Below are positions 1 through 8,251 of a DNA stretch of 31,454 bases, one piece after another (positions within the stretch are counted from its first letter, which is position 1; each line of letters opens with the position of its first letter). The notes below the pieces were generated by a model. It saw only the letters and a program-made list of their open reading frames with translations. It did not search any database and was not told where the DNA came from. The stretch is from JAVKSL01 sp039583695 (GTDB lineage: Bacteria; Actinomycetota; Acidimicrobiia; Acidimicrobiales; JAJPHD01), in assembly GCA_039583695.1 (NCBI GenBank), contig JAVKSL010000031.1:1-31454 (forward strand), in the 5' to 3' direction. The position numbers and the translations under genes are program-made.

Positions 1-932
1 GCGGGCTACTCTTACACGCTCCTGGGTGGGGCCAGTTCGGGCCAGCACGGTGGGGCCAGATCGAGTCGTCATACCCAGGTGAAGCACTGGCCGGCATGCT
101 GCGTCCCGGAAACGCCGGCTCCAACACCGCCGCAGACCACATCACCGTGTTGGATGCGGCCCTGGCCAGCCTTCCCTCCGCTGCCCGGCCCCGACTAGGA
201 GCGCCAGATGGCCCCCGCCTGGTGGTGCGAGCGGATGCCGCAGGAGCCACCCACGCCTTCGCCGCTCACTGTCGGGCCGTGGGGGTCGGGTTCTCCATGG
301 GATTTGCCATCAGCCAAGCGGTACGAGACGCGATCATCAAGGTCCCCGAGCAGTGCTGGGCACCAGCGATCGAGCCGGGAGATGAGCTGCGAGATGGGGC
401 CTGGGTGGCCGAGCTGAGCGGCCTGGTCGACCTGTCTGCCTGGCCGGTGGGCTGCCGACTGTGCGTGAGAGCGAAGCGTCCCCATCCCGGTGCCCAGCTC
501 AGCCTGTTCGACATCGCCCAAGAATTGCGCCACACCGCGTTCATCACCGACACTGCCCCGGGCGTAATCCCTGGCCAGGTGGCTGGGTTGGAGCTTCGCC
601 AGCGCCAACACGCCCGCATCGAGGACCGGATACGTCAGGCCAAAGCCGCCGGGCTCGCCAACCTTGCCTGTCGAGCAGCACCGGAGAACCACGCCTGGCT
701 CGAATGCGTGCTCGCGGCAGCAGACCTGGTGGCATGGTCCAAGTTGATCTGCTTCGCCGATGATGCGTCCCTGGCGCGCTGCGAGATCGACACCTTCAGA
801 TACAAGATCTTGCACATGGCAGCTCGGATCTGTAGGGGAGGCCGGGTGTTGCGCCTGAGGCTCGATGCGCACTGGCGCTGGGCCAAGGCACTGGCGGCGG
901 GCTTTGGGCGCCTGCGCACCGCCTTCGGCTGA
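1..932 (+). pseudogene. IS1380-family transposase, 3' part
   Basis: The reading frame from base 96 to 932 carries the C-terminal two thirds of an IS1380-type (DDE) transposase. The block LRPGNAGSNTAADH, a later SLFDIAQELRHTAF stretch and the ending FGRLRTAFG are characteristic of the family. Intact members are about 450-500 residues, so the N-terminal part is absent or lies left of the window. The conserved GEALAGM run directly before base 96 is in the same frame, but bases 1-75 fit the family poorly; a short family-like stretch (GYSYTLLG) appears in another frame at bases 4-27, which hints at a frameshift. The element enzyme would cut and join its own ends; this copy is probably inactive. 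Family assignment is firm; the state of the 5' part is uncertain. Confidence 0.8.
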
Positions 933-1340
933 GGCCGAGTCTCTGTCCGCTCCCTGGGGCCAGGGATTGGTCAAACACGTCCCCGAACGCCCCCTCCAAC
1001 GAGATCGACCGCCGAACTCGACCAGATTGCGCCCAGAGCGGGCTCGGTCTACCAGGCGGGCACAGATCGTGCGCATCTGCCCTCCGAACCACTCTCAGGG
1101 ACCGTCAGCTCCGGAGAACACCGCCCTGGCCGGGGTTGCGTGAAAGAGGGAGGCTACTGCCGATTCCGATCTCGCCGGAGTGAATCGGGCCGACATTTCG
1201 AACCCACGACGGCGCGAGTCGGTCTTGCCTACCGGTCACCTTCTCCAGTCCGTAAGACCGTGTTCGACACCGTGATGCGGATAGCCCCGCCATCGATTAT
1301 GGGTGAGACCTGCCCTATTGTCGTCGGAGGGGTGTTCGTA
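933..1340. other. IS1380 right flank and unassigned DNA
   Basis: No gene is visible. The first ~210 bases are probably the non-coding right end of the IS1380 element; GGCCGGGGTTGCGTGAAAGA near 1131-1150 looks like a terminal repeat, but the matching left end is outside the window. The rest contains a T-loop-like string (TTCGAACCC at 1197) that does not fold into a tRNA. Confidence 0.35.
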
Positions 1341-1382
1341 TAATGACATCCCAAGACCACTCGCGTTCCGTATTCGAACTCG

Positions 1383-1836
1383 TCACGCTGAAGCTGTCGT
1401 CGAAGGGCGGCGGTACTCCTCGCCGGAGAGCCGGCCGTCTTTCACGTCGAGGCGCTCGAAAACCGCGGCGTTGAACTGCTTGCGGGTGCGGTCGGAGGCC
1501 TTTCGATAGGCATCACCGCATCGAACAGCGAACGTGGCTGCCAACTCCAGGATCTCCTGCCACTCGCCGAGGTTGGCGTCGAGGTCAGCGAGGCGCTCCT
1601 CGGCAGCAGTGATGTCGTGCCGATGCTGGCCCAGCTCGGTCTCGAGGGTGGCAACGTCGATGGCGCCGGTGGCGACGTAGCGCTCCCGGCAGGTGCCGGT
1701 CGGGTCGTTCTTCTGGCCCAGGGTAGAAGAAGTAGGTGTAGGCGCCCTTGGATACCTGGACCGACAGGCGCCGCCGCACACCCCGCAGTGCAGCAGCCCG
1801 TTGAGGTAGTGGGGATGCTTGCGCGCCCTAAGTGAT
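1383..1836 (-). pseudogene. large serine recombinase, decayed C-terminal fragment
   Basis: Read on the minus strand, this is a second copy of the C-terminal half of the recombinase at 6305-7820. It begins at the zinc-ribbon entry (KHPHYLNGLLHCGVCG) and ends with the same FNAAVFERLDVK...GRL signature. It is broken in three ways: a frameshift within the zinc ribbon (SKGAYTYFF is in another frame), loss of the recombinase and catalytic domains, and an internal deletion that joins RYVAT directly to GAIDVATLE, removing about 70 codons of the coiled-coil region present in the other copy. Homology to the other copy continues past the stop codon to about base 1330. The upstream side is joined to ISL3-derived sequence. 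It cannot encode a working enzyme. Confidence 0.85.
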
Positions 1837-1843
1837 GGTTGCG

Positions 1844-2283
1844 GCCCTGAAGGGGTGAGCCAGCAGTGACAGGGGCAAGGGCAGGTGCTGGCGGCCGCCG
1901 TCCGTGGGCTGCGAATGGAACCGACTGGGTGCGCACGCCATGGGTCGGACACACCAGCCGGACAAGATTTGCGCTCACCTCGAGTCGCCAGGCACCCAGA
2001 TCCAGATGTCTCCACGTAGAAGTCACCGGGCGAGCGTCATAGCGGGAGCGGGTGGTGAAGGCACAGCACGGGCAGTGCAAGATCCCGGACCGCAGGGTTA
2101 CGTCAACGACCACCCTGGCGGAGAAGAACTCAACGCCGGTGACAGTGACACCGGGCAGGCGTAGGAGGTGCTTGAATGCGGTGGTGGCGCGCATGGGTGC
2201 GGGCTCCTTTGACTCGGTCGTGTTGGAAGCTCCCGAGGCCAGGGACCCCCCCGTGCGCGACACGCCAAGCACCCCTTCAAGGC
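1844..2283 (-). mobile_element. ISL3-derived short element with inverted ends
   Basis: GCCCTGAAGGGGTG at 1844-1857 and the reverse complement of a 13/14-matching sequence at 2270-2283 face each other. They enclose the ISL3 transposase fragment and abut the recombinase remnant. This looks like an internally deleted, non-autonomous ISL3 relative of about 440 bp, but the exact ends and any target duplication are not visible. A second ISL3-like end (GGGTCTTTCGGTATGAG on the minus strand, near 2393-2409) lies further out and could be the true left end. Confidence 0.4.
1901..2194 (-). pseudogene. ISL3-family transposase, N-terminal fragment
   Basis: About 98 residues starting at an ATG (2194) that follows AAAGGAGC at good spacing. 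The start MRATTAFKHLLRLPGV, the CPCC...TRSRYD zinc-finger-like segment, WRHLDLGAWRLEV and VCPTHGV are the N-terminal zinc-binding and helix-turn-helix region of ISL3 transposases. The DDE catalytic part (normally another ~300 residues) is missing; the frame runs on into unrelated sequence toward the recombinase fragment. At most it could make a truncated DNA-binding protein. Confidence 0.8.
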
Positions 2284-2646
2284 GACTTTGAGTCCCTCCA
2301 CGATCCGGTACGCTTCGCGCCACATTCAGCGGGCCCGCCTTATAGCCCCCTACCAGGCAGAACCACAGCCCAGACCCCATCGTTCACCCACACTCATACC
2401 GAAAGACCCGGTTTTGCAACATGTCGGGGATGCCCTGCCGACCGGGAGCGCGCCTGGTGGACGGAGGAGACCTCGATCTGGCCGCGAAGTCAGGGGGTTC
2501 TTCGATCATTTTGGTACTTCGCGAAAGCGCGTGGTGAACTCCCCAGACAGGTGCTGCCTGCACTGAGGTAGCAGCATCCACCACCGGGGCCACGGGATCC
2601 GCTGGACTGGTCGTGATCACCCACGATCAAGAGCCAGGAGGACCCC
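2284..2646. other. IS end sequences, no gene
   Basis: The interval between the two divergent ISL3 pieces. It holds two ISL3-like termini: GGGTCTTTCGGTATGAG on the minus strand near 2393-2409, and GGGTTCTTCGATC on the plus strand at 2495-2507. The second is about 150 bp before the plus-strand transposase and is its probable left end. I see no credible gene. Confidence 0.4.
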
Positions 2647-3237
2647 GTGGCTGCCAAGGACGTTATCCCGATTCGACCTCAGCTGCCCGGCATCAAGGTG
2701 ACCAAGCTGATCCGTGACGACACCGAGGCCCTGGAGGTGGCGGTGGAGGCCATCGAGGGAACCATCCGCTGTCGGGCCTGTGAAAAAAAGACCCGCCAGG
2801 TTCACCAGGTGAAGGCGACCAAGGTGCGCGACCTGCCCGTGTTTGGGCGGCCCACCACGCTGGTGTGGGCAAGGCGGCGCTTCCGCTGCGCCGCTTGTGG
2901 GACCACGACCACCGAGGACCATCCCCAACTCGATGGACACCTCACGATCCGCCTGCGCCGGGCATTGCTGGGCGAGGTGGTGGACTCCACGGTGGCGGCT
3001 GTTGCCCGCAGACATCACCTCAGCTGCTACCAGGTGATGGCGGTGGTGCTGGCCGCTGCGGCCCTGGTGTGTTTCCATCGTCGCCATGCCTTCACCCGGG
3101 TCCTGATGATCGACGAGAAGGCGCTGGTGAAGGGCCACAATGGCTTTTGGACCATCGTGAGCGACGGGGAGTCGGGCAAGGTGATCGCAGTGTTGGGGGG
3201 CTGCAGGCCCCTTGTGTACGGTGACCGTGGAGAGTAA
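2647..3237 (+). pseudogene. ISL3-family transposase, 3' truncated
   Basis: GTG start at 2647 with AGGAGG ten bases before it. The N-terminal zinc finger (CRAC...CAACG around residues 42-82), the helix-turn-helix around 95-135 and the first catalytic aspartate in MIDEKAL (about residue 156) are present. Homology stops near VIAVLGG (residue ~184, base ~3200), after which the frame reads through unrelated residues to a stop at 3237. Full-length ISL3 transposases are about 400 residues, so the second catalytic aspartate and the glutamate are gone and the protein should be inactive. The sequence differs clearly from the other ISL3 fragment, so these are two different elements. Confidence 0.85.
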
Positions 3238-3290
3238 GTTGAGCATGTGCTCAAGGCACACGTACAAGAGACCGCTGGCGTCTCCAGATA

Positions 3291-4256
3291 GTGAGGACAG
3301 GAAGCGCCAGGCGGCCAGACGAACGTTCGGCTGACACCCGTCGAGCCGGTGATGGCCTCGACGCCGTTACCGGGGCCTTCAGCTATTCCGGCCGTGCGAT
3401 CGCTCGCCGCCTGTTCGATGCTGGCCGGAGGGTGCGGACGTTGACCGGCCACCCGAAGCGCCGAGAGGACCAGTCGGATATCGAGCTCTACGGTCTGGAC
3501 TTCGACGATCCTGCGAGCCTCGCGCTTGCGCTCCAGGGCGCGAACACGCTCTACAACACGTACTGGGTGCGCTTCGCCTACGGGTCGGTCGACCACGCCC
3601 TGGCCGTCGAGAACTCTCGTGCGCTCTTCAACGCCGCACGCAGAGCGGGAGTCCAGAAGATCGTCCATATCTCGATCCTTCACCCCTCTGCTTCTTCTGC
3701 GTATCCGTACTTTCGGGGCAAGGCCCTGGTGGAGCGGGCGCTTGCCGAAACCGGCCTTCCGTATGCCATCCTGCGGCCGTCAGTCCTCTTCGACGAGCGC
3801 TGCGTCCTGCTCAACAACATCGCCTGGCTGCTACGTCGGCTGCCCATGTTCGCCGTGGGAGGCGACGGCAGCTACCGCATCCGTCCCATCCACGTGGAGG
3901 ATCTCGCCACCCTCGCCCTGGAAGCGTCGGCATGGCCCGAAGACCGCATCGTCGATGCCGTCGGGCCCGAACGGCCAACCTTCGTTGAGTTGGTTGGACA
4001 GATCCGTGAAGCCGTAGGAAGCCGTGCCCGCGTCGTCCGAGTTCCTGGTTCATTGTTGCTTCTCATGTCAAGAGCACTTGGCACGGCCTTGCACGACGTC
4101 TTGTTGACCCCCGACGAGTACAGGTCGATGGCCGAGGGACTTGCCGACTCCGACGCTCCTAACGCCGGCTCCATCGCCCTGTCGAGCTGGCTGGTTGAAC
4201 ACGGGGGCCGGCTTGGCACTCAGTACGCGAATGAGTTGAACCTCCATTTCCGATGA
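3291..4256 (+). CDS. NAD(P)-binding NmrA-type epimerase/reductase-like protein
   Basis: A 321-residue atypical short-chain dehydrogenase. The Rossmann glycine motif is VTGAFSYSGRAIA (about residues 26-38), followed by a conserved LDFDDPASL segment, and a strand-helix HISILHPS region where classical enzymes carry catalytic Ser/Tyr. YPYFRGKALVERALAETG and YAILRPSVLF are the usual second half of NmrA/complex I NDUFA9-like proteins, which bind NAD(P) as sensors or reductases. The substrate is unknown. The annotated GTG start (3291) lies about 90 bases after the broken ISL3 element, and the first ~22 residues look non-conserved, so the original start may have been altered by the rearrangement. Family call is good; function is open. 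Confidence 0.85.
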   Translation: MRTGSARRPDERSADTRRAGDGLDAVTGAFSYSGRAIARRLFDAGRRVRTLTGHPKRREDQSDIELYGLDFDDPASLALALQGANTLYNTYWVRFAYGSVDHALAVENSRALFNAARRAGVQKIVHISILHPSASSAYPYFRGKALVERALAETGLPYAILRPSVLFDERCVLLNNIAWLLRRLPMFAVGGDGSYRIRPIHVEDLATLALEASAWPEDRIVDAVGPERPTFVELVGQIREAVGSRARVVRVPGSLLLLMSRALGTALHDVLLTPDEYRSMAEGLADSDAPNAGSIALSSWLVEHGGRLGTQYANELNLHFR

Positions 4257-4284
4257 CGGGTTCAACGTCGACAGGGGTCACACC

Positions 4285-4707
4285 ATGACCGGCATTGCCG
4301 CACCGGGCCGAAACACGGCGCTTGTCGCATTGGCCTGGTTCGGATGCTGGTTGCTAGCAGGTGCGAGTTGGGTGGTGACCGTGCTCGGTGCCCTCAGCAT
4401 CGGAGTGTTCGTCCTGCCCGTGGCCATCGCCGTGACCGTCCTGGTCGCCACTCGCCGAACGAGTTCTGTCGGCCTCCCAGGCATCATCTCGGGCGCGGGA
4501 CTTCCGCTGCTCTACGTCGCCTACCTCAACCGAGGTGGACCGGGCAACGTCTGCACCACGTTTGCCAGTGGCCAGTCCTGCACCCAAGAGTGGAGTCCGT
4601 GGCCCTGGCTGGCGGTCGGCGTGGTATTGGTCGTCACCGGCGTAGCGGCCTTTGTCACCATGGCCCTGCCCAGGTCAGGGATTCAGAGCCGAAAGAAGCC
4701 CGACTAG
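4285..4707 (+). CDS. small membrane protein, four predicted helices
   Basis: 140 residues with hydrophobic segments at about 10-32, 36-55, 64-80 and 104-126, and a basic tail ending RKKPD, which would face the cytoplasm. A CTTFASGQSC stretch between helices 3 and 4 has two cysteines that could form an external disulfide. It starts 28 bases after the NmrA-type gene and may be cotranscribed with it. I do not recognise a named family; many actinobacteria encode small proteins of this layout. Confidence 0.7.
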   Translation: MTGIAAPGRNTALVALAWFGCWLLAGASWVVTVLGALSIGVFVLPVAIAVTVLVATRRTSSVGLPGIISGAGLPLLYVAYLNRGGPGNVCTTFASGQSCTQEWSPWPWLAVGVVLVVTGVAAFVTMALPRSGIQSRKKPD

Positions 4708-4769
4708 GCGAAGGCGCACGGCGGCGGGGACGCTCCTATGTGTTTTCGAGTGGGATGACCCGCGGGCCG

Positions 4770-4940
4770 GCTGATCCGAAATTCCCTGTTCGCAAAACAA
4801 CACAGCTCGGATGTTCCGGGTCGCGAGGACGTCGTGCGTGGGGTCTCCCTCTACGAGGACAAGGTCTGCGCGAAGACCGGGGTTGATCCGTCCACGATCG
4901 AAAAGGCCGAAGCAGTCCGCCGGCACGGAGGTGGGAGGGC
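4770..4940 (-). pseudogene. amidohydrolase C-terminal remnant
   Basis: On the minus strand, about 55 residues read PADCFGLFDRGRINPGLR followed by ADLVLVEGDPTHDVLATRNI. This is the end of the metal-dependent amidohydrolase (imidazolonepropionase-like) fold, where the chain returns to the small beta domain. No metal-binding histidines or start lie nearby, so only the last eighth of a ~430-residue enzyme survives. It sits between two plus-strand membrane-protein genes and overlaps the promoter of the second. Confidence 0.7.
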
Positions 4941-4946
4941 TAGCAT
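4941..4946 (+). promoter_or_regulatory. -10 box TAGCAT, leaderless-type
   Basis: TAGCAT ends 10 bases before the ATG at 4957, with no Shine-Dalgarno sequence between. This spacing would start the transcript at or next to the start codon. Confidence 0.5.
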
Positions 4947-4956
4947 CTTGGGGACC

Positions 4957-5442
4957 ATGTCCGTGACAGCGGACCAGCCTGGCCTGGACCAGAGCCGCTG
5001 GCTGGCGGCTGGGCGCTTCTTCAGTGCGCTCGCTGTCGCCTTGGCCGTCGGGGGGGCGCTGTTCCTCGCTTTGGTCCCGACCTCCTACTCTCCCTGCCCG
5101 GACGGGATCCCCGTACCGGGCATTCACGTTGGTCGCTGCGGTCCCGACTCGGCCACTCTCGTCGAAAAGCTGGGCGCGAGCACAAGCGTCTACCTGCTAC
5201 TCGCTGTCATACCGGCCGTCTCACTGCTACCCCTGGTGTCCAAGCGAGCCTGGAGATCGGCCACGATCTTCTCGTGGCTGCTCGGCGCCTTCTTCGCCTA
5301 TGGCTTCGCCACCTGGCCGTCCACCGGGACCGGCTGGTGGGTATTCCTCCCGGCTGCTGGAGCCCTCACGGCTGCAGCCGTCTGCGCCGCCGCTTCGTGG
5401 TCCCGGCCTCAGCGCGTTCGGGGCACCCTCTCCCATCAGTAG
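4957..5442 (+). CDS. small membrane protein upstream of SIMPL protein
   Basis: 161 residues from ATG 4957, chosen over an upstream in-frame start (4834) because a TAGCAT box lies just before it and the residues between have no membrane character. Hydrophobic segments lie near residues 22-43, 76-95, 102-121 and 127-147, suggesting four helices. Two cysteines (SPCPDG, GRCGPD) sit in the first long loop and could pair. The gene ends 11 bases before the SIMPL-domain gene, whose -10 box overlaps this stop codon. I do not recognise the family. Confidence 0.75.
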   Translation: MSVTADQPGLDQSRWLAAGRFFSALAVALAVGGALFLALVPTSYSPCPDGIPVPGIHVGRCGPDSATLVEKLGASTSVYLLLAVIPAVSLLPLVSKRAWRSATIFSWLLGAFFAYGFATWPSTGTGWWVFLPAAGALTAAAVCAAASWSRPQRVRGTLSHQ

Positions 5443-5445
5443 GAT
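5440..5445 (+). promoter_or_regulatory. -10 box TAGGAT overlapping a stop codon
   Basis: The TAG stop of the upstream gene (5440-5442) is the first half of TAGGAT, which lies 8 bases before ATG 5454. The downstream gene may therefore have its own leaderless transcript. Confidence 0.5.
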
Positions 5446-5453
5446 CGGTCCCC

Positions 5454-6107
5454 ATGCCGGAGCACGACGCAGCCTCCCTGAACACCATTGTCGTCGTCGG
5501 CGAGGGCTCAGCCAGGATCAGCCCCGATACCGCCGTGCTCAACGTCGGCCTCGAAACCCGGGCGGACTCCGCCGGCGAGGCGCTCACCCTCGTCACGGAG
5601 CGCTCCACGGCCGTACTCGCCGCCGCCAAAGCACAGGGAGTGCCCGACGCCGACTTACAGACCCACGGGCTGGCCCTCCGCCCCCAGGTCGACCAGCAGG
5701 GCCGTCGGGTGATCGGTTACAACGCGTCCTACTGGCTGGAGCTGCACATCCGCGACGTCGCCACCGCTCCTGGGGTGGTCGACGCCGTTAGCCAGGCAGC
5801 GGGAGACGCCCTGCGCCTTGGCGGCTTCCACCTGGCCGCCTCGGCCACCGAGGCGGCCAGAGCCGAGGCGGGGGCTCACGCCGTCAAGGACGCCCGCCGT
5901 AGAGCAGAGGCCCTAGCGCAAGCGGCGGGGGTACGGGTGGGCCGCGTCCTCTCCATCGCCGAAGCTGGCGTGGCAACACCTGCCCCTGGCCCCCGACTGC
6001 ACCGTGTGGCCACGGCATCTGCGTCGCCCGGCGCCGCCGTCCCCGTGGAGGTGGGCTCGGAGGAGTTGACGGCACGGCTGACGGTCCGCTTCGAGATGGC
6101 TGACTGA
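5454..6107 (+). CDS. SIMPL (DUF541) domain protein
   Basis: 217 residues starting at ATG 5454. IVVVGEGSARISPDTAVLNV at residues ~12-31 is the typical opening of SIMPL/DUF541 proteins, and the alternating pattern continues through VIGYNASYWLELHIRDV and the helical AEAGAHAVKDARRRAEALAQ segment to the closing strand LTARLTVRFEM. Proteins of this family are often periplasmic or surface proteins, but this one shows no signal peptide or membrane segment, so it may be cytoplasmic. Biochemical function is not established for most members. It follows a small membrane-protein gene closely. The family call is confident. Confidence 0.9.
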   Translation: MPEHDAASLNTIVVVGEGSARISPDTAVLNVGLETRADSAGEALTLVTERSTAVLAAAKAQGVPDADLQTHGLALRPQVDQQGRRVIGYNASYWLELHIRDVATAPGVVDAVSQAAGDALRLGGFHLAASATEAARAEAGAHAVKDARRRAEALAQAAGVRVGRVLSIAEAGVATPAPGPRLHRVATASASPGAAVPVEVGSEELTARLTVRFEMAD

Positions 6108-6273
6108 AGAGCTGGCCTCGACGGCGCTACACACCGGCTATTGGCTCCAGGATGTCGGTACCCTGGGCATACCTCTCCAGCCAGCGATTGCCCGCAGTTG
6201 TCAGTTGACGACTCGCAACACGCCCGCAGCTACGCTTCTTCTGCCAGCTGATGTAGGAGTTTCCGTAGCTCGC

Positions 6274-6331
6274 CCGAGTTCGAATAACGACAACGCGGGA
6301 CCACCTACTCGTGTTCCGTATTCGAACTCGG
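6274..6331. repeat. 13-bp inverted repeat at recombinase 3' end
   Basis: CCGAGTTCGAATA (6274-6286) and its exact reverse complement (6319-6331) are separated by 32 bases; the right arm lies inside the last codons of the recombinase gene. Part of the same sequence recurs beside the decayed recombinase copy (about 1330-1381), where the right arm is kept and the left arm is altered. It could be a recombination site or a regulatory dyad; there is no T-tract to suggest a terminator. Confidence 0.6.
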
Positions 6332-7820
6332 ACACGTGAAGACCCCGTCGAAGGGCGGCCGGTACTGCTCATGGCAGAGTCGGCCGCCTTTCACGTCGAG
6401 GCGCTCGAACACCGCCGCGTTGAACAGCTTGCGGGTGCGGTCGTTGGCCTTGCGGTAGGCGTCGCCGCAGCGGGTAGCGAGCGACGCTGCGAGTTCGAGA
6501 ATCTCCCGTTGCTCGCCCACGTTGGCGTCGAAGTCGGCCAGCCGGTCTTTGGCCGTGTCGAGGATCGCACCGATCCGGGCCTGCTCGGTCTTGAGCGTCG
6601 GTACGTCGATGGCCCCGCCGTAGTAGGCGTCGAGCAGCTTGCGCCGCTCGTTCTGTGCCTTGGCCAGCCGGTCGGTGAGCAGCGCGCGCTGGGCGATGTC
6701 GGCGGTCTGGCGCACTTCGATTTCGGCGGCCATCTCCTCGTGGAGCCGCTCGGCCCAGGAGGTGGGGAGCTGGATGCGCCGGTAGAGGTCCTCGACTTGG
6801 GCCCCGAGGTCGTCGGCCGCCACGTAGGGCTCCCGGCAGGCGCCAAGGGGATCGTTCTTTTGGCCCAGACAGAAGAAGTAGGTGTAGCGGCCCTTCGAGT
6901 GCTGGATCGAGAGGCGCCGGCCGCACACTCCGCAGTGCAGCAGGCCCTTGAGGTAGTGGGGATGCTTTCGCTCGCGGGTGCCCCGTGCCGCACGTGCGGC
7001 GAGCAGCTCTTGGACCCGACGAAAGACCTCGGTGGTTACCAGCGGCTGGTGGGTGCCGGGGTACTGGACCCCGTTCCACTCCACAACGCCGATGTAGACC
7101 GGATTGGCGAGGATCTTGGCAAGGCCTTGCCGGGTGATCGGTGCGGCGGGCTTGCCCCGCTGACCCCGGTTGGTGAGGCCCTGGTGAGCCAACTCCCCCG
7201 CCAGACGTTGCAGGGTCCAGTCCCCGGTGACGTAGTGCTCGAAGGCGCCCGCGATGAGCGGTGCCCGTTCGGGGTCCGGCACGATGCGCGCCACCTGGCG
7301 GCCGCCGACGACCTCACGCAAGTTCACGTAACCGAGCGGGCCACCGTGGGGGAAGCCGCCCAGCTTCACCTTCTGGTTGAGACCCTTCTTGATCTCGTTC
7401 GCCAGATTGGCCGAGTAGAACTCGGCCATCAGCGCGTGGATGCCCTCGACCAACCTCCCCGAGGCGGTCTCCTCGACGTTCTCGGTGACCGAGACCAGCG
7501 CCACGCCGCGGCGCCGGAACAGCGCCCGGATGGCCACGTGGTCCTCCATGTTGCGGGCCAGGCGGTCGATCTTGTGGACCACCACCGCGTCGACATCACG
7601 GTTCTCGGCGATGCGGGCCAGCATCGCCTTCAGGGCCGGACGGTCGGCGCTGCGGGCCGACTCACCCCTGTCCACGTACTCGTTGGCCAGCAGCCAACCG
7701 GCGTCTCGGATATGGCGGGTGCAGGCCTCCCGCTGGGCCGGGGATGGAGAAGCCCTCCTCACCCTCGCCCTTCTCGGCCTGCTCGCGGGTAGACACCCGC
7801 AGGTAGATCACACAGCGCAT
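6305..7820 (-). pseudogene. large serine recombinase, one frameshift
   Basis: Large serine recombinases cut and join DNA at short attachment sites to integrate or excise phages and islands. ATG 7820 follows GAAGGAGCG at good spacing and opens with MRCVIYLRVSTREQ, where the serine is the nucleophile. The frame is lost in a CCCC run (plus-strand G 7740-7743); removing one C restores FSIPAQREA and the rest reads intact for 485 codons from there. The catalytic domain includes VHKIDRLARN and FYSANLANEIKKG, followed by the recombinase DNA-binding domain, a zinc ribbon (LLHCGVCG...FFCLGQ) and a coiled coil near the end. The expected length of ~500 residues fits the family. One extra base could be a sequencing error or a real knock-out. 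The 3' end is duplicated at 1383-1836. Confidence 0.9.
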
Positions 7821-7889
7821 CGCATCACGCTCCTTCGGTTCCCATCCCATCCATCAGGTCTCCATCTGCCGCCGATTGCAAGCCGGCCG

Positions 7890-8135
7890 TCACCGGCCCT
7901 CGAACGCCGGTTCACTCGCCCGGAGACGTGCCGCCTCGGCCACCCGGGCGACCGACTCGGCCGGGCGTGGCCAGCCGGCCAGCTCGGCCAGCCGCAGCCG
8001 GGTCCCCGCCGCGTCGAGGGGCGCCCAGACGGCCGTCTCCGGCGCCTGGGCGCCGACCCTGGTAGCAGTGGCCACCGCCAGCCCACTGTCGGCCAGCGCC
8101 GAGCGGACGCCACGCTCGCGGCGCGGCCCGGGCAC
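7890..8135 (-). CDS. hypothetical short ORF
   Basis: 81 residues with a GTG start and no clear ribosome binding site. The composition (PGPRRERGVRSALADSG...WPRPAESVARVAEAARLRA) reads like coding sequence, with a possible amphipathic C-terminal helix, and the frame is open a little further upstream (GIAFWLLVVVP would form a hydrophobic start). It lies between the recombinase and the Clp-N gene. It may be the tail of a gene damaged by the insertion. I do not recognise it. Confidence 0.3.
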   Translation of the reverse strand: MPGPRRERGVRSALADSGLAVATATRVGAQAPETAVWAPLDAAGTRLRLAELAGWPRPAESVARVAEAARLRASEPAFEGR

Positions 8136-8251
8136 GACGACCAGCAGCCAGAAGGCGATGCCCCAAGGCCCGCTCCAACCGTCCGATATTCAACCCGTTA
8201 CTCCGGTCGCGAGCGAACTCACGGGCAATGTTGGCGGCTTGGTGACGCTCA

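Noticed and set aside
1190..1260. tRNA-like TTCGAACCC string
   Set aside because: The flanking bases do not form a T arm or acceptor stem on either strand.
6127..6250. minus-strand frame ending RWLERYAQGTDILEPIAGV
   Set aside because: It looks like the tail of a small regulator, but I could not find a start or enough motif to support a gene.
6311..7792. 493-codon plus-strand ORF opposite the recombinase
   Set aside because: It mirrors the GC-rich recombinase gene, which has clear catalytic motifs; the reverse translation has none.
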